A DNA stretch of 47,594 bases from Bacillota bacterium (GTDB lineage Bacteria > Bacillota > Sulfobacillia > DUSP01 > JBFMCS01): the NCBI GenBank assembly GCA_040754315.1, contig JBFMCS010000003.1, positions 1-47,594 on the forward strand, given 5' to 3'. The notes under the pieces are model-generated. The model had not been told where the DNA came from. It searched no databases and saw nothing but the letters and a program-made list of their open reading frames with translations. Below, piece by piece: positions 7,245-15,963 of the stretch. Position 1 is the first letter of the stretch. Each line of letters opens with the position of its first letter. Position numbers and translations under genes: made by a program.

Positions 7245-8597
7245 TCACAGGGTGCGGGAGACGTCTTCGAAGGTCTGTGAAAGCACCTCGAGCACCCTGT
7301 CCACCTGCTCCTCACTGATGATCGCTGGTGGCTCTATCCTGAGAACCCGGGCGTTGTTCAGGGTCCCTCCCACCAGGATCCCCCTGGAGAAAACCCCCTT
7401 TGCCACTTGATAGCCCACCTTGTGGTCAGGGAACTCCATGCCGATGAGCAGGCCCTTGCCCCTCACGTCCCTCAGTACACCGGGATAGGTGCCCTGGAGT
7501 ACCCTGAGCCCCTCCATAATGCGCTGGCCCTTCCTGGCGCACATGCCGGGGATGTCCAGCTCCAGGGTGATCTTGATGGCAGTGATGGCCGCCGCGCAGC
7601 ACAGTGGGTTCCCGCCGAAGGTGGGCGACCCCAGTATCCAGGGGTTCTCCGTCATCCTCTCCCACAGGTGCGGCCGGGCCACGATCCCTGTTATGGGGGC
7701 CACGCCACCCCCGAAGGCCTTCCCCACCACCAGGATATCCGGGACAACCCCCGACTGGTCCACGCACCACATGGTGCCTGTGCGGCCCATGCCTGTCTGT
7801 ATCTCGTCGGCTATGAGAAAGACCCCGTAACGATCACAGGTATCCCTGAGCCGGGGCATGTAGTCAGGGGGTGGCACGTTTACCCCACCCTCACCCTGTA
7901 TGGGCTCTACGATGACCGCGGCCACCGTCTCCCCCACCGCCTGGAGGTTCTTTATTGCGGTCTCCACAGCCGCTGCGTCCCCATACTCAACGTGTTGCAC
8001 ACCCTGGATCAGCGGTATGTAGGGCTCCCGGTAGAGCCCCTTCCCGGCACAGGACACGGCACCCATGGACTTGCCGTGGAACGCGCCCACCGTAGAGATG
8101 AAGTAGGTCCTGCCTGAGGCAAGCCTGGCAAGTTTCAGGGCCATTTCCACGGCCTCGGCGCCGCCATTACAGAAGAAGGAGTACTGCAGGTCCCCGGGGG
8201 TCACCATGGACACGAGCCTGGCGAGGTAGCCTCGGAGTGGGTCCACCAGCTCCTGGCTGTGCAGCGCGTAGCGGCCCAGCTGCGCCCTAACGGACTCCAC
8301 GACCTCAGGGTTCCGGTGACCCAGGGTATAGATGCCGAATCCCCCGAGGCAGTCAATGAACTCAACCCCGTGGGTGTCCCGGAACACCGCGCCATGGTCC
8401 TCCCATTCAACGAAGGAGTAGTCGGTGGACACCGACTTGCGGTATTCAAGTATTCCTGGGTTAACGTAGCTGGTGAAATTGGCGATGGAATCCTTCACTA
8501 TCCGTTCCCTGGCCTCTTCTGTGAGATCGGACCCCCTGATGTAGGAGAGTACCCTGGATGCCTCCTGCAGGATCTCATCCTTGGGGTATGTGGTCAT
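7245..8597 (-). CDS. Class III aminotransferase, putrescine-aminotransferase-like (paralogue 1)
   Basis: 450-residue PLP enzyme colinear with E. coli YgjG/PatA: NPGILEYRKSVSTDY, IDCLGGFGIY, HSQELVDPLR, the catalytic-lysine motif VGKAFGGG (K293) and GTLNNARVLRIEPP. It should transfer the terminal amino group of a diamine or omega-amino acid to an oxoacid. Where PatA-type enzymes and the second copy here have NSGTES in the cofactor loop it has NGGAEA, so the substrate may differ. The start is ATG 8597, with a perfect AAGGAGG seven bases upstream. A -24/-12 promoter lies at 8645-8659, and the divergent activator gene starts at 8873, so it is almost certainly the activator's target. It is transcribed alone. 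Confidence 0.85.
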   Translation of the reverse strand: MTTYPKDEILQEASRVLSYIRGSDLTEEARERIVKDSIANFTSYVNPGILEYRKSVSTDYSFVEWEDHGAVFRDTHGVEFIDCLGGFGIYTLGHRNPEVVESVRAQLGRYALHSQELVDPLRGYLARLVSMVTPGDLQYSFFCNGGAEAVEMALKLARLASGRTYFISTVGAFHGKSMGAVSCAGKGLYREPYIPLIQGVQHVEYGDAAAVETAIKNLQAVGETVAAVIVEPIQGEGGVNVPPPDYMPRLRDTCDRYGVFLIADEIQTGMGRTGTMWCVDQSGVVPDILVVGKAFGGGVAPITGIVARPHLWERMTENPWILGSPTFGGNPLCCAAAITAIKITLELDIPGMCARKGQRIMEGLRVLQGTYPGVLRDVRGKGLLIGMEFPDHKVGYQVAKGVFSRGILVGGTLNNARVLRIEPPAIISEEQVDRVLEVLSQTFEDVSRTL

Positions 8598-8644
8598 CGT
8601 ACCGCCTCCTTGGTCTTGTCTCTTGCTCCTGGCCTCACACTCAT

Positions 8645-8659
8645 GCAATACCCGTGCCG
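8645..8659 (-). promoter_or_regulatory. Sigma-54 (-24/-12) promoter for aminotransferase paralogue 1
   Basis: The minus strand reads CGGCACG-GGTA-TTGCAT, one mismatch from TGGCACG-N4-TTGCA. The predicted transcript starts near 8633, giving a leader of about 36 bases before ATG 8597. Confidence 0.8.
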
Positions 8660-8709
8660 GAAGGGAAACCCAGGCCTGGCGCTGCCGGGGACTCCTCTTT
8701 TCTCACCCC

Positions 8710-8783
8710 CCTTATCAATTTCGATAAGGCAGGCGCCCTGAGGGGAGCCGCCTGCGCGGGCAGGCGTTATCCCCAGTGATAAC
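8710..8783. promoter_or_regulatory. Twin TTATC-N6-GATAA dyads: candidate enhancer sites
   Basis: Two inverted repeats with the same design: CCTTATC-AATTTC-GATAAGG (8710-8729) and GTTATC-CCCAGT-GATAAC (8766-8783). Their centres are 55 bases apart (about five helical turns), roughly 60 and 115 bases upstream of the -24 element. This is the usual place for enhancer-binding-protein sites, between the divergent activator and its target. Confidence 0.7.
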
Positions 8784-8872
8784 TCGTTACCGCAAGTGAG
8801 AATGGCCTGAGAGGAAACGGGCTTTCCTGAAAGAAGATCCTTAGCCAGATCCTGAGAAAGGAGGCATGGGAT

Positions 8873-10624
8873 TTGAGCCGCCTCGGGCGTATCTGCCACA
8901 CGGTCCAGGCTGTCGCTGACGCCATCTCAGCAGCCCTGGGCATAGAAACGGAGGTAGTAGATGACGAGCTCACCATCGTGGCTGCCACGGGAAGGTACAG
9001 GGACAAGGTGGGCCAAAAAGAGGAGGAAGGACGGGTAGATGCAGGCTACCTCTATGGAAGGGTGCTCACCACGGGCAGCGAGTACATAGTGGAGGATGCG
9101 GCCCAGGACCCTACCTATGACCCCTCGGTGGCCCGGGGTGAGACAGAGGAACTGGCAGAGGTGTGCGCCCCCATCACCGTCGAGGGTGACGTGGTAGGGG
9201 TGATAGGCCTGGTGGCCTTCGACAAGACCCAGAGGGAGACCCTCCTTGGCAACAAGGAGCAGTTCCTGCTGTTCGTGAGGCACATGGGTACACTGGTGGC
9301 ATCCAAGGTGTCGGAGACGGAGAACTCTGACCGCCTGGGCGCCATCATCGAGTCCATCCACGAGGGGGTGATCGCCGTGAACAACGCAGGGCAGGTCACC
9401 CACTGTAACCGGAAGGGTGAGGAGCTCATCAGGCTCGGGCGACCAGAAATCCTGGGCCAAAACCTCCTAGCCATACTCCCCAGATCCTCCATCACGGAGG
9501 TGGTGGCAACAGGTAAGGGCTACGTAGACCGGGAGGAAACCTGCGACCGGGGCGGCGAGCGCCTGCGGTTCATGGTCACAGCCAAGCCCCTTTTCTCTGG
9601 GGATCGCACAATCGGCGCGGTGGCATCCCTCAGGGACTGCAGGGACGTGTACAGGATGGTCACGGACATGACCGGGGGTGGCGGGGGCTGCTCCTTCGAG
9701 GACATCAAGGGCACCAGCGAGGCCCTCACAGAGGTGAAGGAGAGGGCCCTGAAGATCGCCGCTTCGAATTCCACCGTTCTCATCATGGGGGAGAGCGGCA
9801 CAGGCAAGGACCTCTTTGCCAGGGCCGTCCATGCCGCAAGCCCCAGGGCATCGGGACCGTTCGTGACTGTGAACTGCGGCGCGATACCTGAGACACTCCT
9901 GGAGTCGGAACTCTTCGGCTACGAGGGGGGAGCCTTCACGGGGGCCCGCCGGGAGGGAAAGGCGGGGAAGTTCGAACTGGCCAGCGGGGGCACCATCTTC
10001 CTGGACGAGATTGGCGACCTGCCCCTTCACCTCCAGGTCAAGCTCCTCCACGTGCTCCAGCGGAGGGAGGTCGAACGCATCGGGAGCCAGAAGGTGACCC
10101 CCGTGGATGTGCGGGTCATAGCCGCCACCAACCACGACCTCGAGGAAATGCTGGGGGAGGGGGAATTCCGGATCGACCTCTTCTACCGCCTCAGCGTGAT
10201 ACCCCTCAGGGTGCCTCCCCTAAGGGAGCGCAGGGGCGACATCGCGGTACTCGTGGACCACTTCCTCAGCAAGCACTCAAGCCTGGCCAGGAAGTTCGTA
10301 GGGGGGGCTGGCAAGGAGGTGCTCGACCTGTTTTACAGGTACGACTGGCCGGGGAATGTCAGGGAGCTGGAGAACGTGGTGGAATACGCGGTGAACATGG
10401 AGTCAGGCTCAGTGATTACCCTGGCCAGCGTGCCGTCGCGGGTTAGGACCTCCCCTCCTGAGCAGGGACCCGAGATCCCTCTCAGGGAGAGGGTGGCGCT
10501 CTTCGAGCGCTCCTTGATCGGGCAGTACCTGCAGCGCTTCGGCAATACCTTAGAGGGAAAGAGAAGGGCCGCCCAGGCCCTGGGGATAGGGCAGGCGACC
10601 CTCTATCGCAAGATCAAGGAGTAG
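8873..10624 (+). CDS. Sigma-54-dependent enhancer-binding protein with GAF-like and PAS sensor domains
   Basis: 583-residue activator. Residues 1-150 form a GAF-like sensor ([37 protein letters not shown]). A PAS domain follows ([19 protein letters not shown]). The AAA+ domain has Walker A GESGTGKD near residue 306, GAFTGA near 353, Walker [13 protein letters not shown] and [14 protein letters not shown] Fis-type helix-turn-helix ends the protein ([19 protein letters not shown]). The start is TTG 8873, eight bases after AAAGGAGG; an ATG just upstream is out of frame. It is divergent from the aminotransferase it probably controls and close in sequence to the activator at 15964-17760. Confidence 0.92.
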   Translation: MSRLGRICHTVQAVADAISAALGIETEVVDDELTIVAATGRYRDKVGQKEEEGRVDAGYLYGRVLTTGSEYIVEDAAQDPTYDPSVARGETEELAEVCAPITVEGDVVGVIGLVAFDKTQRETLLGNKEQFLLFVRHMGTLVASKVSETENSDRLGAIIESIHEGVIAVNNAGQVTHCNRKGEELIRLGRPEILGQNLLAILPRSSITEVVATGKGYVDREETCDRGGERLRFMVTAKPLFSGDRTIGAVASLRDCRDVYRMVTDMTGGGGGCSFEDIKGTSEALTEVKERALKIAASNSTVLIMGESGTGKDLFARAVHAASPRASGPFVTVNCGAIPETLLESELFGYEGGAFTGARREGKAGKFELASGGTIFLDEIGDLPLHLQVKLLHVLQRREVERIGSQKVTPVDVRVIAATNHDLEEMLGEGEFRIDLFYRLSVIPLRVPPLRERRGDIAVLVDHFLSKHSSLARKFVGGAGKEVLDLFYRYDWPGNVRELENVVEYAVNMESGSVITLASVPSRVRTSPPEQGPEIPLRERVALFERSLIGQYLQRFGNTLEGKRRAAQALGIGQATLYRKIKE

Positions 10625-10627
10625 ACC

Positions 10628-11452
10628 CTAGGTACCCAGGAGGTCCTTGAGGAAGGGCGGCAACACGAAGGATGCAGCGTGCATCTCGGGGCTCCAGTAA
10701 CGGGTGTTCCAGGGAGCGGGGCTCCTGACCTGGGATGGGTCAAGCCCCTTGGAGCCTGCCGTGAAACTCCAGTCCCAGCACGAATAAACAGGTACCGTGG
10801 CCCTGAACAGACGGGTCACCGGGAAAACGCTGGACACCGTGTTGAAGATCTCCCTCACCAGGCCGGGCTGGAAGAAGGGGGGTTCTGACTGGGCCACTAT
10901 CATACCCTGGTCCTTCAGGGCTCTCTCGCAGGAGGAGTAGAAGGGAAGGCTGAAGAGACCTATGGACGGCCCTATGGGGTCTGTGGAGTCGATGATGATC
11001 ACGTCGTACTCGCCCTCGTGCTCCTTCACGTAGCGGACCCCGTCATCGATGTTCACCCGCACCCTGCTGTCCTGGAGCGAGTGGCTCAGGGAGGGGAGGA
11101 ACTCGCGGCAAACCGCGATGACCCTCTCGTCCAGCTCCACGAGGTCCACGGACTCGACAGTGGGGTGCTTTAGAACCTCCCGGACACTGCCGCCATCACC
11201 CCCACCCACCACCAGCACCCTCCTGGGGTCCGGGTGGGCCGAGAGGGGCACGTGTGCCATCATCTCGTGGTAGATGAACTCGTCCTTCTCCGTGGTCTGG
11301 ATGATGCCATCCAGTACCAGGGTGCGGCCGAATTCGTCGGTGTCAAGGACAGCGATATCCTGGTACCTGGATTTCTCCCGGTGCAGCGTCCTCCTAACCT
11401 TGACCTGGGCCGCAAGGTAATCAGTATGCTTTTCCGTGAACCACATCTCCAT
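10628..11452 (-). CDS. speE: Polyamine aminopropyltransferase (spermidine synthase)
   Basis: 274 residues, normal length for SpeE. It transfers aminopropyl from decarboxylated S-adenosylmethionine to putrescine. Visible family marks are the N-terminal beta-sheet region ending LDGIIQTTEKDEFIYHEMM, the nucleotide-binding VVGGGDGGSVREVLKH, the acidic LVELDERV and the catalytic IIIDSTDPIGP. It is the last gene of the aminotransferase-polyferredoxin-AOR-moaD series, 23 bases after moaD, and its stop lies 3 bases from the convergent activator's stop. A polyamine-building enzyme inside a putrescine-using operon is odd; see findings. Confidence 0.88.
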   Translation of the reverse strand: MEMWFTEKHTDYLAAQVKVRRTLHREKSRYQDIAVLDTDEFGRTLVLDGIIQTTEKDEFIYHEMMAHVPLSAHPDPRRVLVVGGGDGGSVREVLKHPTVESVDLVELDERVIAVCREFLPSLSHSLQDSRVRVNIDDGVRYVKEHEGEYDVIIIDSTDPIGPSIGLFSLPFYSSCERALKDQGMIVAQSEPPFFQPGLVREIFNTVSSVFPVTRLFRATVPVYSCWDWSFTAGSKGLDPSQVRSPAPWNTRYWSPEMHAASFVLPPFLKDLLGT

Positions 11453-11475
11453 GGGATCCTCACCCCTTCCCGGTC

Positions 11476-11712
11476 CTATCCCCCCGAAAAGGGGGAGAAG
11501 AAAGCCACCTTGTCACCGTCACACGGCACCCGGTCAAAGGCCGCCTTGCGGCCATTGACGGCTCCGAAAGACACAGAATGCCTGGCTATGCCTAAAAGTT
11601 CCAGGATGCCCCCCAGGGTCATGCCCTCATCCACCCTAACCTCTGTGAGAGCACTTCCTCCCGGAGCGTAACGCCTGAGCGACCCGTGGAGCGTCACCTC
11701 TATACGGGGCAA
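11476..11712 (-). CDS. MoaD/ThiS-type sulfur carrier for the AOR cofactor
   Basis: 78 residues with the beta-grasp pattern of MoaD (IEVTLHGSLRRYAPGG at the N-terminus, VNGRKAAFDRVPCDGDKVAFFSPFSGG at the end). The C-terminal Gly-Gly is the residue pair that is adenylated and thiocarboxylated to give sulfur to pyranopterin. TTG 11712 is chosen because AGGGAGG lies eight bases upstream; the frame is open to 11880 but that part lacks family sequence. It lies 95 bases after the AOR gene, as expected for a carrier serving a tungsto- or molybdopterin enzyme. Confidence 0.8.
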   Translation of the reverse strand: MPRIEVTLHGSLRRYAPGGSALTEVRVDEGMTLGGILELLGIARHSVSFGAVNGRKAAFDRVPCDGDKVAFFSPFSGG

Positions 11713-11807
11713 AGTGACTCCCTCCCTTTCGCCCGGGCAGGCGGTTTCTCCTCCTTCGAATCCCGGTCTTACGCCAAGGGGCAATGGGGCCCTACAGGGA
11801 GCTCCCC

Positions 11808-13589
11808 CTATTTCGCCACGTCCTTGTCGATCCCCAGTCCCTCCAGCTTCGAGGCCGTGGGCACGCCCTGGTGGTCCCATCCCCTCAGGGAGTAGTACTC
11901 CGAAAGCATCCTCTCGAATTCATCCCTGGGGATCACCTGCCCCTGGGCACTGCCTGAGGGCATCGGGTCATCATGGACCCTTGCGGGCAGCACGTCATGC
12001 TCCCGGCGAAAGCCAGCCTTGACGTTGAGGAGCCTGCCCAGGTTCCATATCCTCTCTCCCGCCTTCTCCATCTCCTGAGCTGTGATGGCCCGGCCCAGGC
12101 ACCCTGAGGCCACAGCAGCCATGGTCTCGAAGTTGGAGCTCCCCCAGAAGTCGCAGAGGACCAGCGAGAACTTGATAGAGTTCTTGTGCTGGCCATCGAT
12201 GACCAGCTGTGCCTTGCCCTCGATGGTGAAGGGGTTCACGTTGCCCAGGGCCTCGTCCCCTACCGGCCATGCCCTCATATGGCAGGCACCCCGGTCAGAG
12301 GTGGCGTAGGCCAGCCCCATGCCCCAGGATCCCCTGGGCTCATACGCTGGGAACTCCAGGCCCTTCACGTGCATGGCATACTCTGCCCCTCCATACTTCT
12401 CTGCCAGGTGCTTGACGCCCTTGCCCAGTTCAGCTCCGATCCCTTCCCCGCGGGCGATGAGCCCTGGGGCTTCCAGGTACTTCGTGGTGTCTCCGAACCG
12501 GAAGCCTAGGTCGTGGACACCCCTCTCGGCCAGCTCCATGGCGAAGGCCATGGCCCCGCCAGCCGATATGGTGTCAAGGCCAAGGTCATCGCAGGCGGCG
12601 TTGAAAGCGACTACGGCCTCCAGGTCGGAGATCCCGCAATTGGATCCCACCAGGGCAAGGGTCTCGTACTCAGGCCCTTCCACTCGAGCCTGGTTCACCT
12701 CGACATAGTTGCCGCATGCCAGGGGACAGCTGTGGCAGGCCTTCTTGCCCACGCGGTGGCCCTTGAGGGTGCTAGAGGTGAGGTTCTCGAAGGCCTCGAA
12801 GGTTCCCTCCTGGAAGTTGCGTGTGGGGAGTATGCCAGCGCTGTTTGTGGCCTCCACCAGCGCAGGGGTGCCATCGGTCTGTGCCCAGAGGTTCGAGTCC
12901 GTGAGGACGTCCTCCTTGACCAGCCTCTTGAGGTCTGCCATGAAGGCGCTGATGCCAGGCACATTCACCTTGCCTGTCCCGTTGACCGCCACGGCCTTCA
13001 GGTTCTTGGACCCCATGACGGCCCCCACGCCGCCCCGGCCGGCCTGGCGGTAGAACTCGCTGGTGATGCAGGCCATGGGAACCAGGTTCTCCCCGGCGGG
13101 TCCGATGGCCAGCACAGGGGGCCTGGCACCCAGCTCCTCCCGGATGGCCATCTCGGTGTCGCTGGCGCCCTTGCCCCAGAGGCCCTCAGCATCCCGGAAC
13201 TCTACCTTGCCGTCATTAATGTAGACATACACGGGTTTCTGTGCCCTCCCTGTGAATATCACGCCATCGTAACCCGCGTACTTGAGTATTGACCCGAAGC
13301 TGCCCCCTATGGAGCAGTCCAGCACCGTCCCAGTGGCCGGGGACTTGGTTATCACTGCCAGCTTCCCTGAGCAGGGCACAACCGTGCCTGCGGAAACACC
13401 AGTCATCAGGACTAGCGGGCACTGGGGCGACAGGGGATCGGTGTCACCGTCGATGAGGGACGCCAGGTAGCGATAACCCAGTCCCTTGCCACCGTAGTAG
13501 TCCCGAGCCCACTCCAGGTTCAGGGGTTCTAATCTGTAGGTCTTGGACCCTAGGTCCACCCTGAGTATCTTGCCAGCGTAGCTAGTCAC
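11808..13589 (-). CDS. aor: Tungsten-type aldehyde ferredoxin oxidoreductase
   Basis: 593 residues, the usual length for the family. It oxidises aldehydes to acids with ferredoxin as acceptor, using bis-pyranopterin tungsten and one [4Fe-4S] cluster. The N-terminal beta domain starts YAGKILRVDL and includes GGKGLGYRYLASL and SGKLAVITKSPATG. The cluster ligands are the C-x2-C-x3-C of ACHSCPLACGNYVEV (about 283-289) with a distal Cys in LVLCDFWGSSNF (about 477). Start GTG 13589 has GGAGGT eight bases upstream and overlaps the polyferredoxin stop by eight bases, so the two are translationally coupled. Its neighbours suggest that 4-aminobutanal is the substrate. Confidence 0.92.
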   Translation of the reverse strand: MTSYAGKILRVDLGSKTYRLEPLNLEWARDYYGGKGLGYRYLASLIDGDTDPLSPQCPLVLMTGVSAGTVVPCSGKLAVITKSPATGTVLDCSIGGSFGSILKYAGYDGVIFTGRAQKPVYVYINDGKVEFRDAEGLWGKGASDTEMAIREELGARPPVLAIGPAGENLVPMACITSEFYRQAGRGGVGAVMGSKNLKAVAVNGTGKVNVPGISAFMADLKRLVKEDVLTDSNLWAQTDGTPALVEATNSAGILPTRNFQEGTFEAFENLTSSTLKGHRVGKKACHSCPLACGNYVEVNQARVEGPEYETLALVGSNCGISDLEAVVAFNAACDDLGLDTISAGGAMAFAMELAERGVHDLGFRFGDTTKYLEAPGLIARGEGIGAELGKGVKHLAEKYGGAEYAMHVKGLEFPAYEPRGSWGMGLAYATSDRGACHMRAWPVGDEALGNVNPFTIEGKAQLVIDGQHKNSIKFSLVLCDFWGSSNFETMAAVASGCLGRAITAQEMEKAGERIWNLGRLLNVKAGFRREHDVLPARVHDDPMPSGSAQGQVIPRDEFERMLSEYYSLRGWDHQGVPTASKLEGLGIDKDVAK

Positions 13590-13986
13590 ACTGCCCCACC
13601 TCCAGGACAACGGCTCCCACGGGGCACCAGTCGACGCACTGGGGGTCTCCCCCGCATAGGTCGCAGATGCCTACCGCCTCGTCCCCGCGATCCACTATCA
13701 CGCCGTGGGGACACTCCTCAATGCACGCGCCACACTGGGTGCACATGTCCGGGTCAACGTGAAGGCGGCCGTCCAGCCGGGAGATGGCCTCCACGGGGCA
13801 TACCTCGATGCAGGCGCCGCAGTTATCACAGACCCTTCCCTCTACCCTGAGCCCACTGGTGTCATAGTAGGACTCCACCTTGAGCCTGGCCCTGGCGGGA
13901 TAGAAGGCGTTCTCTTTCTGGGCTGAGCAAGCCAGCCGGCACAGCTGGCATCCGGTGCACTTATCTGCCAGGAACTTGAGATTCAT
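13582..13986 (-). CDS. Polyferredoxin with four [4Fe-4S] motifs, AOR electron partner
   Basis: 134 residues from ATG 13986 (ribosome site GGGAGGGAGGGG). Four cysteine clusters are visible in order: CTGCQLCRLAC, CDNCGACIEVCP, CTQCGACIEECP and CDLCGGDPQCVDWCP. The layout is that of HycB/AOR-associated iron-sulfur subunits. It overlaps the AOR gene by eight bases, so it probably takes electrons directly from AOR and passes them to a free ferredoxin or another oxidoreductase. Confidence 0.88.
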   Translation of the reverse strand: MNLKFLADKCTGCQLCRLACSAQKENAFYPARARLKVESYYDTSGLRVEGRVCDNCGACIEVCPVEAISRLDGRLHVDPDMCTQCGACIEECPHGVIVDRGDEAVGICDLCGGDPQCVDWCPVGAVVLEVGQCD

Positions 13987-14025
13987 TGTATCCCCTCCCT
14001 CCCTTGCCACATACAGAGCCCATTC

Positions 14026-15369
14026 CTACCTGCTTGCCTTCTCCAGTACTTCTCCCATAACTCCAATGACCCTGTCTACCTGTTCAGTGGATATGGTCAG
14101 TGGCGGCTCAAACCTGAGGGTCTTGGCGTTCACCAGGGTACCCGCAACGAGGACCCCGTTGTCGAACAGGCCCTTGGCAACCTCGTAGCCCTTTTCGTCG
14201 CTGGTGAACTCCACACCGATGATGAGGCCCTTACCCCGGACCTCCAGCGCCACACTAGGATACTTCGCCGTGACTTCCTCCAGCCCCTTCAACAGGCGGT
14301 CGCCCATCTTGGCGGCGCGTTCACAGAGGTTCTCCTCCAAGAGCACGTTTATGGTGGCGATGGCGGCGGCGCACGCTAGGGGGTTCCCCCCGAAGGTGGT
14401 GGTGTGGAGGAAGGGGTTGGGGGTCATCTTCTCCCACACCCTGGCGCTGGCCACGAAGGCCCCGGCGGGCATCACCCCACCCCCGAAGGCCTTGCCCAGC
14501 GCGAGGATGTCTGGCTCTACATCCCAGTGCTCGCAGCAGAACATCTTGCCGGTCCTCCCCATGCCCGTCTGGACCTCATCCAGGATGAGGAGGGCACCAT
14601 ACCTCTCGCAGGCGGACTTTACCTTGGGCAAGTAGCCGGCGGGGGGGACTATGACCCCGCCCTCACCCTGGATGGGCTCCAGGAGGACAGCGGCGACGTC
14701 CTCGCCGATGAACTGGCAGCTCTCCAGCATCTTCTCGATGATGCCCGCGTCCCCGAAGGGCACGTGGTGGAAACCGGGCACCAGGGGCAGGTAGGGCTTG
14801 CGGAAAACCGCCTTGGAGGTGGCCGTGAGCGAGCCCATGCTCTTGCCGTGGAACGCCCTGGTCGCAGCGATGAAACTGGTGCGCCCTGTGGCCAGCCGGG
14901 CGAGCTTCAGTGCGCCCTCGACGCTCTCCGTGCCGCTATTGGTGAAGAAGGAGTACTGCAGGTTGCCAGGGGTCAGGTCCGACACCAGGGTCGCCAGGAT
15001 TGCCCTGAGCGGGTCCAAGAGTTCCTGGCTGCACAAGGCCTGCCGGTCCAGCTGGTCCCTGACTGCCTTGAGGATCTTGGGATGACGGTGACCACAGTTG
15101 TAGATCCCGTATCCTCCCAGGCAGTCGATGTATTCCTTGCCGTGTATGTCCTGGAAGGTACAGCCGAAGTCCTTCCACTCCACGGCTGTGTAGTCGTTGG
15201 AGACTGACTTCCTGTACTCCAGGAAGCCTGGATTGACGTGATCCTTGAACCCATCCACGGCCTTCTGGACCATCCAGGCCTTCTCTTCCTCGGTTAAGGT
15301 CGCCTTGGCGACCATGTCGAGGGCCTTCTGGCTGTCCCGGACTATTTCCGCCTTGCTCTTCTGGCTCAT
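14026..15369 (-). CDS. Putrescine aminotransferase-like class III aminotransferase (paralogue 2)
   Basis: 447 residues, very similar along its whole length to E. coli PatA/YgjG: NPGFLEYRKSVSNDY, SQELLDPLRAILA, YSFFTNSGTESVE, FRKPYLPLVPGFHHVPFG, ILDEVQTGMGRTGKM, PLP lysine K293 in LGKAFGGGVMPAGA, and NPFLHTTTFGGNPLACAAA. The expected reaction is putrescine + 2-oxoglutarate -> 4-aminobutanal + glutamate. Start ATG 15369 has GGGAGG upstream. It is the first intact gene after the sigma-54 promoter at 15785, followed by the polyferredoxin and AOR that would oxidise its aldehyde product. Confidence 0.9.
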   Translation of the reverse strand: MSQKSKAEIVRDSQKALDMVAKATLTEEEKAWMVQKAVDGFKDHVNPGFLEYRKSVSNDYTAVEWKDFGCTFQDIHGKEYIDCLGGYGIYNCGHRHPKILKAVRDQLDRQALCSQELLDPLRAILATLVSDLTPGNLQYSFFTNSGTESVEGALKLARLATGRTSFIAATRAFHGKSMGSLTATSKAVFRKPYLPLVPGFHHVPFGDAGIIEKMLESCQFIGEDVAAVLLEPIQGEGGVIVPPAGYLPKVKSACERYGALLILDEVQTGMGRTGKMFCCEHWDVEPDILALGKAFGGGVMPAGAFVASARVWEKMTPNPFLHTTTFGGNPLACAAAIATINVLLEENLCERAAKMGDRLLKGLEEVTAKYPSVALEVRGKGLIIGVEFTSDEKGYEVAKGLFDNGVLVAGTLVNAKTLRFEPPLTISTEQVDRVIGVMGEVLEKASR

Positions 15370-15394
15370 GGTCTATCCCTCCCAGGTTCATTTG

Positions 15395-15660
15395 TTCCAA
15401 ACCGCTGGCGGCACCAGAGGCCAGAGGCCGCCAGCACTCTCCCTGGACTTCTCCTCTAGGACGATTTCCCCAAAACCCCAGCCTACCCAGTTGAAGAACT
15501 TCATGGGCCCCATCCATGCCCGCCAGGGGCCTGGGCCAGCAGGACTTCTGGCTGAGTGACACGACGATCATGAGGAATATGGAGACGAGGAAGCCCGGCA
15601 CGGTACCTATGTAGACGGCTTCCCATGTGGCCCACTCCGGCCTTACCCTGCTTTTTATGT
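15395..15660 (-). pseudogene. Sodium:solute symporter C-terminal remnant
   Basis: One minus frame gives SRVRPEWATWEAVYIGTVPG followed by the hydrophobic FLVSIFLMIVVSLSQKS, matching the last membrane helix of SSS transporters. After a frameshift the other frame gives MGPMKFFNWVGWGFGEIVLE and ends before the aminotransferase. Only the C-terminal end survives. Its place between the sigma-54 promoter and the aminotransferase indicates that the operon once began with its own transporter. Confidence 0.6.
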
Positions 15661-15784
15661 GAGGTCATCTCGTCTCCCGGGCCCGTCCTGGGCTGAAGTC
15701 CTTGACAAAGCCCAAGGCCCCCGGAAACCCGCTGTGTCACGCATAGACCACCCCCTGAGTCTGGAAACCCTTGTTCATATACAC

Positions 15785-15799
15785 GCAATAGTCATGCCA
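15785..15799 (-). promoter_or_regulatory. Sigma-54 (-24/-12) promoter for the putrescine/AOR operon
   Basis: The minus strand reads TGGCATG-ACTA-TTGCGT, a full match to the TGGCAYR-N4-TTGC core. It lies between the activator gene at 15964-17760 and the transporter remnant, and points towards aminotransferase, polyferredoxin, AOR, moaD and speE. Confidence 0.8.
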
Positions 15800-15963
15800 G
15801 GCGCATGCCCCCCCTGTAACTGGGCAAAACCTTCAGTATGGGCCCGCCATGGTCCCAGAAATGGTAAAGGCGAGCCGCCCTAGGGGCGTCGCCACGGCAC
15901 TATCCCTCTCAGCCAGTGCTCCAGGTCCAACAGTGAACCCATTCTCACAAGTGGGACAACGTC

